Source: Pseudomonas umsongensis
GTDB lineage: Bacteria > Pseudomonadota > Gammaproteobacteria > Pseudomonadales > Pseudomonadaceae
Length of the DNA: 64,000 nt
Assembly: GCF_002236105.1 (NCBI RefSeq)
Contig: NZ_NIWU01000001.1
Span: forward strand, 558,001-622,000
Direction of reading: 5' to 3'
Below the pieces are notes generated by a model. The model was not told the origin of the DNA, searched no databases, and saw only the letters and a program-made list of their open reading frames with translations. Below are positions 54,594-64,000 of the stretch, one piece after another. Position 1 is the first letter of the stretch; each line of letters starts with the position of its first letter. Both the position numbers and the translations under genes were made by a program.

Positions 54594-55685
54594 TCAGGCG
54601 AGGATTTCGAAGGCCGTACTGGCCAGCCGCTCGCCATTCACCAACACATGTACCGCATGCTTGCCCGCGTAATGCCGGCGGGTGGTCAGTTCCTTGATGT
54701 GTTGGCCGCGGGTGATCGGTTGTGTGGCGTTGCCTGGTAGCGTCAAGGCCTTGAGCTTGAAGACCTTGGCCGAGGTGCTGCCGTTGGCCTTGACGTAGTC
54801 GATGGCGTAATCGATCACCAGGCGCTGGCTGTTGTGTACCGTGGACTTGACCGCAAAGGACAGGGTGATTTTTTCGCCGAGCCCGATCACCGGCGGATTG
54901 ACCTGCACATCGATGATCTGGACTTCAGGTTTGCCGCCCGCGCCAATGATAGCCAGGGCGCGCAGGTTGCCCTGTTTGATCAGGCTGCGCAGGGCATGCC
55001 TGGCGATCCATGCGGTGTGCGGGTTGTCCAGCGACCAGCCCTCGATCAGGTCCAGTACCCACTCGGGCTGGTCCTTGGTGATGTCATTGAGGTGATTGGC
55101 CACGGACTTGCGCACGTAAAGGCTGGGGTCGGCCTTGAGGTTGTCGAGGATCCCGGCGGCCAGTCGCGGGTCGGCCTGGACCGGCTCCAGGCGAAACGAC
55201 CAGGGCAGGCGCGGCCGGCAACCTTCGCTGGCGAGGCGCCGGACATGTTCGTTGGCGTCCAGCGACCAGTCATGCATCAATTGCAGCGAGCGTTGCAAAT
55301 CGTCGCGCAGGAAATGGCGGATGGCGAACTCCGAGGAACCGAATGCGGTGAAGTACTTGAGCGCCTCCATCGACAGTTCGAAACGCTCCGCGCCATAGGT
55401 CGCCACGTAATGCGGCAGGCACATGCTGACAAAGCCGCTGTTGAGGCGAGGGGCGAGGGCGCGCAGTACTTCCAGCGATGCTTCATAACCCAGCGGCAAT
55501 ACCGCGTGCAAGCATTCGCTGACGCGGGCCAGGCGCTGCATCACCGACAATTCAGCCAGGCCATGGTTGGCCAGTTTCAGGAAACCCTTGGCGTCGAAGT
55601 CGGGATACACCGCCGTCATCTCGGCGGCGATGTGCCGCAGGCGCTCGGCGTTGAAGATTTCCTTGAGAGCGGTGTCGCCAGCCAT
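54594..55685 (-). CDS. AlkD-like DNA alkylation repair protein (HEAT-like repeats)
   Basis: The 363-residue protein is all-helical, with ALK/HEAT-like repeats from about 20 to 260 (FAIRHFLRDDLQRSLQLMHD, HVRRLASEGCRPRLPWSFRL, and SLYVRKSVANHLNDITKDQP). The WSF/RRLASEG region marks this AlkD-related group. It then has a beta-rich C-terminal extension (260-363) not present in AlkC/AlkD of Bacillus. It may remove alkylated bases, but activity of the longer group is uncertain. Confidence 0.82.
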   Translation of the reverse strand: MAGDTALKEIFNAERLRHIAAEMTAVYPDFDAKGFLKLANHGLAELSVMQRLARVSECLHAVLPLGYEASLEVLRALAPRLNSGFVSMCLPHYVATYGAERFELSMEALKYFTAFGSSEFAIRHFLRDDLQRSLQLMHDWSLDANEHVRRLASEGCRPRLPWSFRLEPVQADPRLAAGILDNLKADPSLYVRKSVANHLNDITKDQPEWVLDLIEGWSLDNPHTAWIARHALRSLIKQGNLRALAIIGAGGKPEVQIIDVQVNPPVIGLGEKITLSFAVKSTVHNSQRLVIDYAIDYVKANGSTSAKVFKLKALTLPGNATQPITRGQHIKELTTRRHYAGKHAVHVLVNGERLASTAFEILA

Positions 55686-55742
55686 GTTGGAGTCCGTGTG
55701 TGATAGGGGCGGGGTGCCGGCCAGGAGGCCGGCACATTCATC

Positions 55743-57551
55743 TCAACCGTTCTTCGCCTGCTCTTCCAACTGGTCCGATTCGAATAACCGTGCCAGTTCC
55801 GCCCGCGCTTCCTGCGCCGTCTGCTTGACCTTCACCGCGTCGTCGTAGATCGCGTGCTGGGCTTCGAGCACCTGTTCGTCGTGATGCTTGAAACGCTTGA
55901 TCCGTGCATCGGCCTGTTCGGGCGTCAGTCCCAGGCCGATCAATGTCTGCCGGCTCATTTCCAGACTGGAGTAAAAGGTTTCGCGCACGGCGTGGGCGCC
56001 CAGGTCCACCAGGCGATGCACATGCTGGCGGTTGCGGGCGCGGGCAATGATCTTGATGTGCGGATAGAGCTTGTGCACCAGTTCGGCGGTCTTGATGTTG
56101 GTGTCCGGGTCGTCGGTGGCGATGACGAAGAACTCGGCATCCGCAACCTTGGCCGCGCTGAGGATTTCCGGACGCATCGGGTCGCCGTAATACACCGGTA
56201 CGCCGCCGAAGCTGCGCGACAGCTCGATGGTTTCCACCGAGGTGTCGAGGGCCACGAACTTGATGTTCTGAGCCCGCAGGATACGCGCGACGATCTGCCC
56301 CATACGGCCCATGCCGGCGATCACCACACGGGGCTCATCGGCGTCGATTGCGCGAAATTGCTCCGGAACCACCACCGGTTGCACCTTCGGGCTAACCAGT
56401 CGGGCGCACAACAACATCAACAGGGGCGTCAACGCCATCGACAGGGTGATCGCCAGCACCAGCAAGTCGTACAGGCGTGGATCGAACAGACCATGATCAC
56501 GGCCGATCTTGAACACCACAAAGGCAAATTCACCACCAGCCGCCAGTACAATACCCAGGCGAATGGCGCTGATCTTGTTCAAACCGCCGGCCAGTCGGCC
56601 GACGACAAACAGCAACGGCAGTTTGACGGCGATCAGCAGCAGGGTCAGCCCCAGCACCACGATAGGCTCGCGCAGCAGCAGGCCGAGGTTGGCGCCCATG
56701 CCGACACTCATGAAGAACAGCCCCAACAGCAGGCCCTTGAAGGGTTCGATCTGTGCTTCCAGCTCGTGCCGGTATTCGGAGTCTGCCAGCAGCAGGCCGG
56801 CAAGAAATGCACCGAGGGCCATGGAAATACCGGCCAGGTCCATCAGCCAGGCGGTGCCCATCACCACCAGCAACGCGGTCGCGGTGGACACTTCCGGCAA
56901 GCCGGTCTTGGCGACCACGCGAAACACCGGACGCAGCAAGTACCGTCCGCCGATCACCACAATGGCAATACTGACCAGCACGCGCAGGCCCTGGTTGACA
57001 TCGTCGACCGCGCTGACGTTTGCGCTACTGCCTGCCAGCAGCGGCACCATGGCGATCAGCGGGATCGCGGCGATGTCCTGGAACAGCAGGATCGCGAACG
57101 CCAGGCGGCCGTGGGGGCTGGTCAGCTCCTTGCGCTCGGCCAGGCTTTGCAGGCCGAAGGCGGTGGACGACAGGGCCAGGCCCAGGCCCAGCACGATCGA
57201 GGTGTTCAGCGGTTGCCCGAAGACATACAGCGCCAATACACCCAGCAGCGCACCTGTCAGCAGTACTTGCGCCAGACCGACGCCGAACACCGCCTTGCGC
57301 ATCACCCACAAGCGCCGTGGCGACAACTCCAGGCCGATAATGAACAGCAGCAACACCACGCCGAGTTCAGAGATGTGCGCGACACTTTCCGTATTGCCGA
57401 TCAGGCCCAGCCCCGAGGGGCCGATGATCACGCCGGCAAACAGATAACCCAGCACCGCGCCCAATTGCAGGCGCTTGGCCAGGGGAACGGTGAGCACGGC
57501 GGCGAGCAGAAATACGACTGCGGCTTGCAACAGACTGCCTTCATGGGGCAT
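55743..57551 (-). CDS. Kef-type K+/H+ antiporter (CPA2 family) with TrkA-N domain
   Basis: The 602-residue protein has a twelve-helix Na+/H+-exchanger domain (LLQAAVVFLLAAVLTVPLAK; FLLFIIGLELSPRRLW near 90) and an RCK/TrkA-N nucleotide-binding domain from about 400 (VVIAGMGRMGQIVARIL). A charged tail ends the protein. It matches KefB/KefC, which release K+ during electrophile stress under glutathione control. No KefF/KefG partner is adjacent. The ATG at 57551 begins the first helix correctly. Confidence 0.9.
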   Translation of the reverse strand: MPHEGSLLQAAVVFLLAAVLTVPLAKRLQLGAVLGYLFAGVIIGPSGLGLIGNTESVAHISELGVVLLLFIIGLELSPRRLWVMRKAVFGVGLAQVLLTGALLGVLALYVFGQPLNTSIVLGLGLALSSTAFGLQSLAERKELTSPHGRLAFAILLFQDIAAIPLIAMVPLLAGSSANVSAVDDVNQGLRVLVSIAIVVIGGRYLLRPVFRVVAKTGLPEVSTATALLVVMGTAWLMDLAGISMALGAFLAGLLLADSEYRHELEAQIEPFKGLLLGLFFMSVGMGANLGLLLREPIVVLGLTLLLIAVKLPLLFVVGRLAGGLNKISAIRLGIVLAAGGEFAFVVFKIGRDHGLFDPRLYDLLVLAITLSMALTPLLMLLCARLVSPKVQPVVVPEQFRAIDADEPRVVIAGMGRMGQIVARILRAQNIKFVALDTSVETIELSRSFGGVPVYYGDPMRPEILSAAKVADAEFFVIATDDPDTNIKTAELVHKLYPHIKIIARARNRQHVHRLVDLGAHAVRETFYSSLEMSRQTLIGLGLTPEQADARIKRFKHHDEQVLEAQHAIYDDAVKVKQTAQEARAELARLFESDQLEEQAKNG

Positions 57552-57656
57552 TAGAAAAACTCCATCAACTCGGTACGGCGGGTCGACAAGGATAAAGGCT
57601 GGCCTGGGTTCAAGGCTATCGCGCAAAACAGTTGTCGAGCGGACATCGCCGTCGCA

Positions 57657-57980
57657 CTACAGCAATTCCCCCAGGTCCCAGAGCCGTACAAGCTCAGCGG
57701 GGGCCTGGTTTTCCGGCACTTTCAACACCATCTGGTCGTCCTGTTCGCCTGCGTGGTAGCGCAGCTCGATCTGGTAAAAGCGCTGATCTCCCCCGCCCGA
57801 GGCCGAGCTGGCCAGCGGCAGGCACCCTTCGAGCAGGCCACGGATGCGCGAACGCTGCTCGAGATCGCATTGCGCGAATTCGATTTCCCGGGGGCGCGTC
57901 AGGGCCTGGATTGCGGCAAAGCCACCTTGGCGAGACAGGCGCACAACGGCCCGGTCGTCCAGTGTCGGCAGGGTTTTCAT
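57657..57980 (-). CDS. Emfourin-like protealysin inhibitor
   Basis: A 107-residue protein with the emfourin pattern (VVRLSRQGGFAAI near 13; QRFYQIELRYHAGEQDDQM; and an end VPENQAPAELVRLWDLGELL). Emfourins bind and inhibit the M4 protealysin encoded with them. The four-base overlap with the protease stop codon (ATGA) shows coupling, so inhibitor and enzyme are made together. It is cytoplasmic, with no signal peptide. Confidence 0.87.
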   Translation of the reverse strand: MKTLPTLDDRAVVRLSRQGGFAAIQALTRPREIEFAQCDLEQRSRIRGLLEGCLPLASSASGGGDQRFYQIELRYHAGEQDDQMVLKVPENQAPAELVRLWDLGELL

Positions 57981-59032
57981 GGTGCCTCCTGCGTCGTCTC
58001 GACGCCTACTTGTGACCAGCCGCGCTGCACCACCCGCGCTTCATTGGCGCTGAAGCGCCGACGCGCATGCTCCACGGTGAGTTTTGCAAAGGCACTGAAT
58101 GACGTCTCATGACTCAAGCGCTTGTCACACAGTGCGTCGTACCAGATGAGCCCGGCTGTTTCCCAGGCGAATCCACCCAAGGCCTTGGCGGCCAGGTAAA
58201 ACGCCCGATTGGGAATGCCGGAATTGATGTGCACGCCGCCATTGTCCTCCTGGGTGATCACGAATTTGCGCATGTGGTCCGGTTGCGGGTCCTTGCCCAG
58301 CAGCGGGTCGTCATAGGCGGTGCCCGGGTGGGCCATCGAGCGCAAACCGACGCCCTTGATCCGCGGGGTCAGTAAATCCGCGCCGATCAGCCAGTCCGCC
58401 TGGTCGGCGGTGTGCCCCAGCAGGTATTGCTTGGTCAGCACGCCAAACACATCCGACAGCGATTCATTCATCGCCCCGGACTGGTCGGCATACACCAGGC
58501 CCGCTTCGCTCTCGACCACGCCATGGGTCAGCTCGTGCCCGACCACGTCCAGCGAACGGGTGAAGCGTTGGAAGATTTCCCCATCGCCGTCACCGAAGAC
58601 CATCTGCGAACCGTTCCAGAAGGCGTTCTCATAGTCCTGGCCATAATGCACGCTGCCGATCAGCGCGAAACCCTTATCGTCGATGGAGTCGCGGCCCAAC
58701 ACTGTCCAAAAGAAATCGTAGCTGGCCCCCAGCGCGTCGTAGGCCTCATCGACCGCCGGATCACCGCTCGGCGCCTGGCCTTCGAGGCGCACCGGCATGC
58801 CGGGCAGGAGCATCTTGCCCTGGGCATCATGCACGCTGCGCTGTACCTGGCCACGTTTGGAGGTTGCCGGCAGGATCGCGGCGGCAGCTGGACGCACCGG
58901 TGGGCCAGGCGTATGCCGAAGGGTACGCACATGGGCCAGTGTGCTCATTGCGCTGGAACGCTGGTGTTCAGATCCATGCGCGACGATACGGTGCAGAATG
59001 TAGGGCGGAATGAAACTGCGCAGGTCAGTCAT
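57977..59032 (-). CDS. Protealysin-like M4 metalloprotease
   Basis: The 351-residue protein has the short protealysin propeptide with PPYIL (residues 9-13), the zinc motif HELTH (166-170) and the third ligand Glu190 in GAMNESLSDVFG. DNGGVHINSGIPNRAFYLAA near 260 holds the transition-state His. There is no signal peptide, as in protealysin/grimelysin, which cleave host actin or bacterial proteins. The ATG at 59032 gives the PPYIL propeptide directly. It is co-transcribed with its inhibitor. Confidence 0.92.
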   Translation of the reverse strand: MTDLRSFIPPYILHRIVAHGSEHQRSSAMSTLAHVRTLRHTPGPPVRPAAAAILPATSKRGQVQRSVHDAQGKMLLPGMPVRLEGQAPSGDPAVDEAYDALGASYDFFWTVLGRDSIDDKGFALIGSVHYGQDYENAFWNGSQMVFGDGDGEIFQRFTRSLDVVGHELTHGVVESEAGLVYADQSGAMNESLSDVFGVLTKQYLLGHTADQADWLIGADLLTPRIKGVGLRSMAHPGTAYDDPLLGKDPQPDHMRKFVITQEDNGGVHINSGIPNRAFYLAAKALGGFAWETAGLIWYDALCDKRLSHETSFSAFAKLTVEHARRRFSANEARVVQRGWSQVGVETTQEAP

Positions 59033-59176
59033 CAGAGCATCCTTTCTGAGCGCGAAGTCGATACTTATGTGAGCGGCGCAGGGGTATTCGGTTCCGCCGG
59101 TTGCCATTGGCAGCAGTTTCTGCGAAAACCTGCGTCCGCGCCCGCAAGTCCAGGGCACTGTAGATGAGTTAAGAAC

Positions 59177-59515
59177 ATGAACGACGAACTGCAAATCATT
59201 GATCTTGAACCGGGTGACGGCAAGGCCGTCGTCAAAGGCGCACTGATCACCACCCAATACCGCGGCTGGCTGGAGGACGGTAGCGAATTCGACTCTTCCT
59301 ACAGTCGAGGCAATCCGTTCCAGTGCGTGATCGGCACCGGTCGAGTGATCAAGGGTTGGGACCAGGGCCTGATGGGCATGCAGGTCGGTGGCAAGCGCAA
59401 ATTGCTGGTCCCGGCGCACCTGGCCTATGGCGAGCGTACGATGGGCAAGATCCCGCCGAATTCGAACCTGATATTCGAGATTGAATTGCTGGAAGTGCTG
59501 ACGCGGGACGATTGA
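59177..59515 (+). CDS. FKBP-type peptidyl-prolyl isomerase
   Basis: The 112-residue single-domain FKBP has the fold blocks VVKGALITTQYRGWLEDGSE (near 19), FQCVIGTGRVIKGWDQGLMG (near 50), GGKRKLLVPAHLAYGER and SNLIFEIELLEV. It catalyses cis-trans isomerisation of prolyl bonds in the cytoplasm. It diverges from the protealysin gene and ends at a shared terminator with ilvE. Confidence 0.93.
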   Translation: MNDELQIIDLEPGDGKAVVKGALITTQYRGWLEDGSEFDSSYSRGNPFQCVIGTGRVIKGWDQGLMGMQVGGKRKLLVPAHLAYGERTMGKIPPNSNLIFEIELLEVLTRDD

Positions 59516-59582
59516 GTGCGGAACATGGAAACACGAACGCCGATCCGTTGAGACCGTTTGTATCCCTGTAGGGGAAAGAGCC

Positions 59583-59624
59583 AAAAAAAACGCCGCCCTC
59601 GAATTCGGGGGCGGCGCTTTTTTA
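59583..59624. terminator. Bidirectional rho-independent terminator
   Basis: CGCCGCCC and GGGCGGCG form a stem around a CGAATTCGG-type loop. It is flanked by eight A on one side and seven T on the other, so it ends both the FKBP gene and the converging ilvE gene. Confidence 0.93.
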
Positions 59625-59641
59625 TTGCAGTGGACGTCAGG

Positions 59642-60661
59642 TCAAACCTTGACGATCCAGCCCGCTGGCGCTTCGACGTCGCCAGTTTGCACGCCGGTCA
59701 GCTCTTTGTAGAGCTTCTGGGTGATCGGGCCGACTTCGGTTTCGCTATGGAACACGTGCAGGTGGTCGTTGTAGCTGATGCCGCCGATTGGCGTGATCAC
59801 GGCGGCGGTACCGCAAGCGCCGGCTTCCTTGAAGTCCGACAGCTTGTCGATGAACACGTCACCTTCGATCACTTCCAGGCCAAGGCGCGTTTTAGCCAGC
59901 TCAATCAGCGACAGGCGGGTGATGCCCGGCAACACCGACGGCGAGTTCGGGGTCACGAACTTGTTGTCGTGGGTGATCCCGAAGAAGTTGGCCGAACCGA
60001 CTTCTTCGATTTTGGTGTGGGTCATCGGGTCCAGGTAGATGGCGTCGGCGAAGTGCGCCTTCTTGGCCTGGGAGCCTGGCATCAGGCTGGCGGCGTAGTT
60101 GCCACCGACCTTGGCTGCGCCCGTGCCTTGCGGGGCCGCGCGGTCGTAGCTGGAGATCAGGAAGTTGTGCGGGGTCAGGCCGCCCTTGAAGTAGGCGCCG
60201 ACCGGGATGCAGAAAATCGAGAAGATGAACTCGGGTGCGGTACGCACGCCGATGTTGTCACCCACGCCGATCACGAACGGACGCAGGTACAGCGCGCCGC
60301 CAGTGCCGTAAGGCGGGATGAAACGCTCGTTGGCCCGCACCACATCCTTGCATGCTTCGATGAACTGCTCGGTGGACACCTGTGGCATCAGCAGGCGCGC
60401 GCAGCTGCGTTGCATGCGCGCGGCGTTCTGGTCCGGGCGGAACAGGTTGATCGAACCGTCCTTGCAGCGGTAGGCCTTCAGGCCCTCGAAGCATTGCTGG
60501 CCATAGTGAAGGGCCGTGGAGCCTTCGCTGATGTGCAGCACATTGTCTTCGGTCAGGGTGCCTGCGTCCCACTCGCCATTACGCCAGTGCGACAGATAGC
60601 GCTTGTCGGTCTTGATGTAGTCAAAACCCAGCTTGTCCCAATTGATGCTTTCGTTACCCAT
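59642..60661 (-). CDS. ilvE: Branched-chain amino-acid aminotransferase
   Basis: The 339-residue class IV aminotransferase has YGQQCFEGLKAYR near 66, VGGNYAASLMPGSQAKK with the PLP lysine just before it near 200, and the class-IV signature EVGSANFFGIT. It makes Ile, Leu and Val from their keto acids with glutamate. It is adjacent to the branched-chain keto-acid dehydrogenase operon, which degrades those keto acids. The ATG at 60661 gives the usual start (MGNESINWD). Confidence 0.93.
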   Translation of the reverse strand: MGNESINWDKLGFDYIKTDKRYLSHWRNGEWDAGTLTEDNVLHISEGSTALHYGQQCFEGLKAYRCKDGSINLFRPDQNAARMQRSCARLLMPQVSTEQFIEACKDVVRANERFIPPYGTGGALYLRPFVIGVGDNIGVRTAPEFIFSIFCIPVGAYFKGGLTPHNFLISSYDRAAPQGTGAAKVGGNYAASLMPGSQAKKAHFADAIYLDPMTHTKIEEVGSANFFGITHDNKFVTPNSPSVLPGITRLSLIELAKTRLGLEVIEGDVFIDKLSDFKEAGACGTAAVITPIGGISYNDHLHVFHSETEVGPITQKLYKELTGVQTGDVEAPAGWIVKV

Positions 60662-60766
60662 GACACCCTCTATCACTTAACAACCGCCGAAACGGTTCAA
60701 TGTTTCTGACGTTTTCTGGATGGGGACAACAATACTTCATTCCGGACCCATTTCGCAGCCCGGATT

Positions 60767-60799
60767 TGATCGTTCCCACGCAGAACGTGGGAACGATCA
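60767..60799. repeat. Perfect palindrome after the bkd operon
   Basis: TGATCGTTCCCACGCAGAAC and GTGGGAACGATCA form a hairpin with a 13-14 bp stem, ten bases after the lpdV stop codon. There is no T-run. GTTCCCACGC elements of this kind recur in pseudomonad genomes behind genes and may block or terminate transcription. Confidence 0.7.
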
Positions 60800-60809
60800 T
60801 GCGTGGGGG

Positions 60810-62192
60810 TCACAGATGCAGTGCGTGGCCAAGCGCCCGCAACGCCGCTTCCTGCACCGCCTCGCCCAGCGTTGGATGCGCATGAATAGTGCCGCCTATG
60901 TCTTCCAGCCGCGCACCCATTTCCAGGCTTTGCGCGAATGCCGTGGACAATTCGGAGACGCCGACGCCCACCGCCTGCCAGCCAACGATCAGATGATTGT
61001 CCCGACGAGCGACCACGCGCACGAAGCCGCTCTTGGACTCCAGCGTCATTGCCCGGCCATTGGCGGCGAACGGGAAGTTCGACACGATGCAGTCAAGACC
61101 TGCCGCCTTGGCCTCGTCCGGGGTCTTGCCGACCACCACCAGTTCCGGGTCGGTAAAGCAGACGGCGGCGATAGCGGCGGGGTTGAACTCGCGGTGCTTG
61201 CCGCTGATCAGTTCGGCCACCATCTCGCCCTGGGCCATGGCCCGGTGGGCGAGCATCGGCTCGCCACTGAGGTCGCCGATGGCGTAGACGTTGCGCATGC
61301 TGGTCTGGCAGCGGTGATCGATCTTGATCGACGCGCCGTTCATCGCAAGGTCCAGCGCTTCGAGGTTCCAGCCCTCGGTGTTTGGCTTGCGACCCACGGC
61401 CACCAGTACCTGATCGGTCTCCAGGTTCAGGATGCCGCCATCCGGGTCGCGTACTTGTAAGGTATTTTCTGATGAATCAAAGCATTGCACGCTATGCTTC
61501 AAGTAAAGTTTCACGCCAAGTTTCTTCAATTCGTCGTGCACGGGCTGGGTCAGTTCGCCGTCGTAGGCCGGCAGGATGCGTTCCTGGGCCTCGACCACGC
61601 TGACGTCGGCACCGAGCTTGCGATAGGCAATCCCCAGTTCCAGGCCGATGTAGCCGCCACCCACCACGACCAGGCGTTTGGGCACGGATCTCGGTGCCAG
61701 CGCTTCGGTGGAGGAGATGATCGGCCCGCCAATCGGCAGCATCGGCAAGTTCACGCTTTTGGAGCCAGTGGCCAGCACCAGGTGCTCGCACTGGATGCGC
61801 GTGTCGCCGACGTCGACGGTTTTGCCGTCGACGACCTTGGCCCAGCCTTGAACGACCTGGACCTTGTTCTTTTTCAGCAGGGCGGCGACACCGGTGGTCA
61901 GGCGGTCGACGATACCGTCCTTCCATTCCACGCTTTTGCCGATATCCAGGGTCGGCGCCGAAACGCTGATACCCAGGGCCGAGTGCTGGTTGTGCTGTTG
62001 CGTCTGGTGGAACTGTTCAGCCACGTGAATCAGTGCCTTGGACGGAATGCAGCCGATGTTCAGGCAAGTGCCGCCCAGGGATTGGCCTTCCACCAGGATG
62101 GTCGGAATGCCCAGTTGGCCAGCACGGATCGCGGTCACATAGCCGCCAGGGCCGCCGCCGATGATCAGCAGCGTAGTGTGCAAAGTTTGCAT
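60810..62192 (-). CDS. lpdV: Dihydrolipoyl dehydrogenase E3 of the branched-chain keto-acid dehydrogenase complex
   Basis: The 460-residue flavoprotein has the FAD fold [20 protein letters not shown], the redox disulfide in [20 protein letters not shown] (near 40), the NAD fold [20 protein letters not shown] and the catalytic His-Glu in [20 protein letters not shown]. It reoxidises lipoamide of the complex. It follows bkdB by 18 bp and ends the operon. GGAGAG precedes the ATG at 62192. Confidence 0.94.
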   Translation of the reverse strand: MQTLHTTLLIIGGGPGGYVTAIRAGQLGIPTILVEGQSLGGTCLNIGCIPSKALIHVAEQFHQTQQHNQHSALGISVSAPTLDIGKSVEWKDGIVDRLTTGVAALLKKNKVQVVQGWAKVVDGKTVDVGDTRIQCEHLVLATGSKSVNLPMLPIGGPIISSTEALAPRSVPKRLVVVGGGYIGLELGIAYRKLGADVSVVEAQERILPAYDGELTQPVHDELKKLGVKLYLKHSVQCFDSSENTLQVRDPDGGILNLETDQVLVAVGRKPNTEGWNLEALDLAMNGASIKIDHRCQTSMRNVYAIGDLSGEPMLAHRAMAQGEMVAELISGKHREFNPAAIAAVCFTDPELVVVGKTPDEAKAAGLDCIVSNFPFAANGRAMTLESKSGFVRVVARRDNHLIVGWQAVGVGVSELSTAFAQSLEMGARLEDIGGTIHAHPTLGEAVQEAALRALGHALHL

Positions 62193-62210
62193 GGTGCTCT
62201 CCGGCAAAAA

Positions 62211-63482
62211 TCAGTCCACAAACAGGGTGGCGGGTTGTTCGAGCAGGCCACGGACGGCCTGGATGAATTGTGCCGCGTCCATGCCGTCGACCACCCGGTG
62301 ATCGAAGGAGCTGGAGAGGTTCATCATCTTGCGGATCACGATCTGGCCTTTGATCACCATGGGCCTCTCGACGATTTTGTTCACGCCGACGATCGCCACT
62401 TCCGGCAGGTTCAGCACCGGGGTGCTGACGATGCCGCCCAGCGCGCCGAGGCTGGTCAGGGTGATGGACGAGCCGGACAGTTCGTCGCGGCTGGCCTTGC
62501 CGTTACGGGCGGCCGTGGCCAATCGGGCGATTTCAGCGGCACTGTCCCACAGGCTGCGAGCCTCGGCATGGCGAACCACGGGCACCATCAAGCCAATATC
62601 GGCTTGGGTGGCGATACCGACATGCACCGCGCCCAAGCGGGTGATGACCTGGGTTTCGTCATCGTAGCGCGCGTTGATCTGCGGGAAATCACGCAGGGCG
62701 ACGACCAGGGCGCGCACCAGGAATGGCAGCAAGGTCAACTTGCCGCGGCTGGCACCGTGTTTTTCGTTGAGGTGCGCACGCAGTTCTTCCACGGCAGTGA
62801 CGTCGATTTCCTCGACATAGCTGAAATGGGCCGCGCGTTGCGTGGCGTCCTGCATGCGCTGGGCGATCTTGCGCCGCATGCCGATCACCGGGATCTGTTC
62901 TTCGTCGTTGCGCTGGGCGTAAGCGCTGCTGACGGTTGAGGCATTCGACTGACCCTGGGCCAGATAGGCCTCGAGGTCTTCGTGCAACACACGACCCGCC
63001 GGGCCAGTGCCACGAACCAGGCGCAACTGGATACCGAGGTCCAGCGCATGCTTGCGCACCGCCGGGGAGGCCAGGGGACGCTCATCGGCTTCGCGGGCGA
63101 CCATTGGCCCCTGGCAGGCGGCGGCTTTCGGTGCAGCGGCAGCGACCGGTTTGGTCTCCACCGTGGTTTCGACTTTCGGCGCAGCGACCGTTGCTTCTTT
63201 TACCGGTGCCGGTTGCGCAGACTCCCTGACGTTGCCCGCGCCTTCGACTTCGATGCTGATCAGCACGCTGCCGACCGCCATCACTTCACCTGGCTGACCG
63301 CCAAGGGCAATCACCTTGCCATGCACCGGCGACGGAATATCCACCATTGCCTTGTCGGTCATGACATCGGCCAGCACCTGATCTTCGACGACCATGTCGC
63401 CGACCTTGACGTGCCACTGTGACAACTCAACTTCTGCAATGCCTTCGCCAATGTCCGGCATCTTGATAACGTGCGTGCCCAT
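62211..63482 (-). CDS. bkdB: Lipoamide acyltransferase E2 of the branched-chain keto-acid dehydrogenase complex
   Basis: The 423-residue protein has a lipoyl domain (1-80, lipoyl Lys in MTDKAMVDIPSPVHG), a linker rich in Ala, Pro and Val, and a peripheral-subunit binding domain near 135-170 (SPAVRKHALDLGIQLRLVRG). The acyltransferase core ends SSSFDHRVVDGMDAAQFI with the catalytic His. It passes branched acyl groups to CoA. It starts next to the E1 beta stop codon, inside the bkd operon. Confidence 0.95.
   Translation of the reverse strand: MGTHVIKMPDIGEGIAEVELSQWHVKVGDMVVEDQVLADVMTDKAMVDIPSPVHGKVIALGGQPGEVMAVGSVLISIEVEGAGNVRESAQPAPVKEATVAAPKVETTVETKPVAAAAPKAAACQGPMVAREADERPLASPAVRKHALDLGIQLRLVRGTGPAGRVLHEDLEAYLAQGQSNASTVSSAYAQRNDEEQIPVIGMRRKIAQRMQDATQRAAHFSYVEEIDVTAVEELRAHLNEKHGASRGKLTLLPFLVRALVVALRDFPQINARYDDETQVITRLGAVHVGIATQADIGLMVPVVRHAEARSLWDSAAEIARLATAARNGKASRDELSGSSITLTSLGALGGIVSTPVLNLPEVAIVGVNKIVERPMVIKGQIVIRKMMNLSSSFDHRVVDGMDAAQFIQAVRGLLEQPATLFVD

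Positions 63483-64000
<518 letters not shown>

Noticed and set aside
55854..57554. 566-residue plus-strand open frame opposite the Kef antiporter
   Set aside because: Gln/His-rich shadow of the real gene; the minus-strand protein has all Kef motifs.
61485..62939. 484-residue plus-strand open frame across lpdV and bkdB
   Set aside because: It spans two well-identified genes on the other strand and shows no domain.

Overview
The window reads as a chromosomal segment of a Pseudomonas of the P. fluorescens group. The evidence is the branched-chain keto-acid dehydrogenase operon (bkdA2-bkdB-lpdV), a hydroxyproline cluster laid out much as in other pseudomonads, REP/REPIN palindromes of the GTAGGAGC...GCTCCTAC type, and high G+C with long antisense open frames. 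Species cannot be fixed from the sequence alone.

Layout. 1-3.2 kb: a truncated metal/cobalamin-type ABC binding protein behind a cobalamin riboswitch, a DUF1624 membrane acyltransferase with a Zur-like box, and a lipocalin. 3.5-20.3 kb: an accessory block of envelope, ion and stress genes: GH15 glycosidase, MscS channel with AspT-type exchanger, a degenerate pyrophosphatase, a DacA-type carboxypeptidase, an OmpR-type two-component system with a divergent 24-residue membrane peptide, DUF2254 and NhaA. It is interrupted by gene remnants (glutaredoxin-MauE, TRAP/TAXI transporter, CLC channel). 20.5-24.8 kb: a class C-like group II intron sitting just after a terminator, then a dense run of remnants (TrkH, betaine-binding protein, FrmA, VOC, spore-coat-U pilin, AzlC, LysR). 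24.9-27.3 kb: adenosine-specific kinase, patatin and SYLF proteins.

27.7-44.2 kb is the hydroxyproline catabolic and uptake locus. LhpA epimerises trans-4-hydroxy-L-proline to the D form. A three-subunit FAD/Fe-S dehydrogenase oxidises that product, a DapA-type deaminase and a semialdehyde dehydrogenase carry it to 2-oxoglutarate, and an aconitase-X protein plus a racemase-like protein and an Ldh-family imine reductase probably handle 3-hydroxyprolines by way of proline. A polar amino-acid ABC transporter and an MHS-family symporter import substrate. An AraC-PAS activator and a GntR/FCD regulator flank the genes, and near-identical palindromes (core GTATACGA) lie before three of the transcription units.

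44.5-64 kb: a REP-associated transposase beside a 72-bp tandem REP array, then ordinary chromosomal genes (dipeptidase, topB, DUF427, MHS symporter, GMC oxidoreductase with divergent LysR, AlkD-like, Kef exchanger, protealysin with emfourin, FKBP, ilvE, lpdV-bkdB-bkdA2).

The best leads are the pyrophosphatase homologue that has lost most of its active site, the 24-residue peptide behind a PmrA-like box, the shared GntR-type operators of the hydroxyproline genes, and the unusually dense gene graveyard at 22.4-24.8 kb. I did not find a clearly new multi-gene defence or biosynthetic system.
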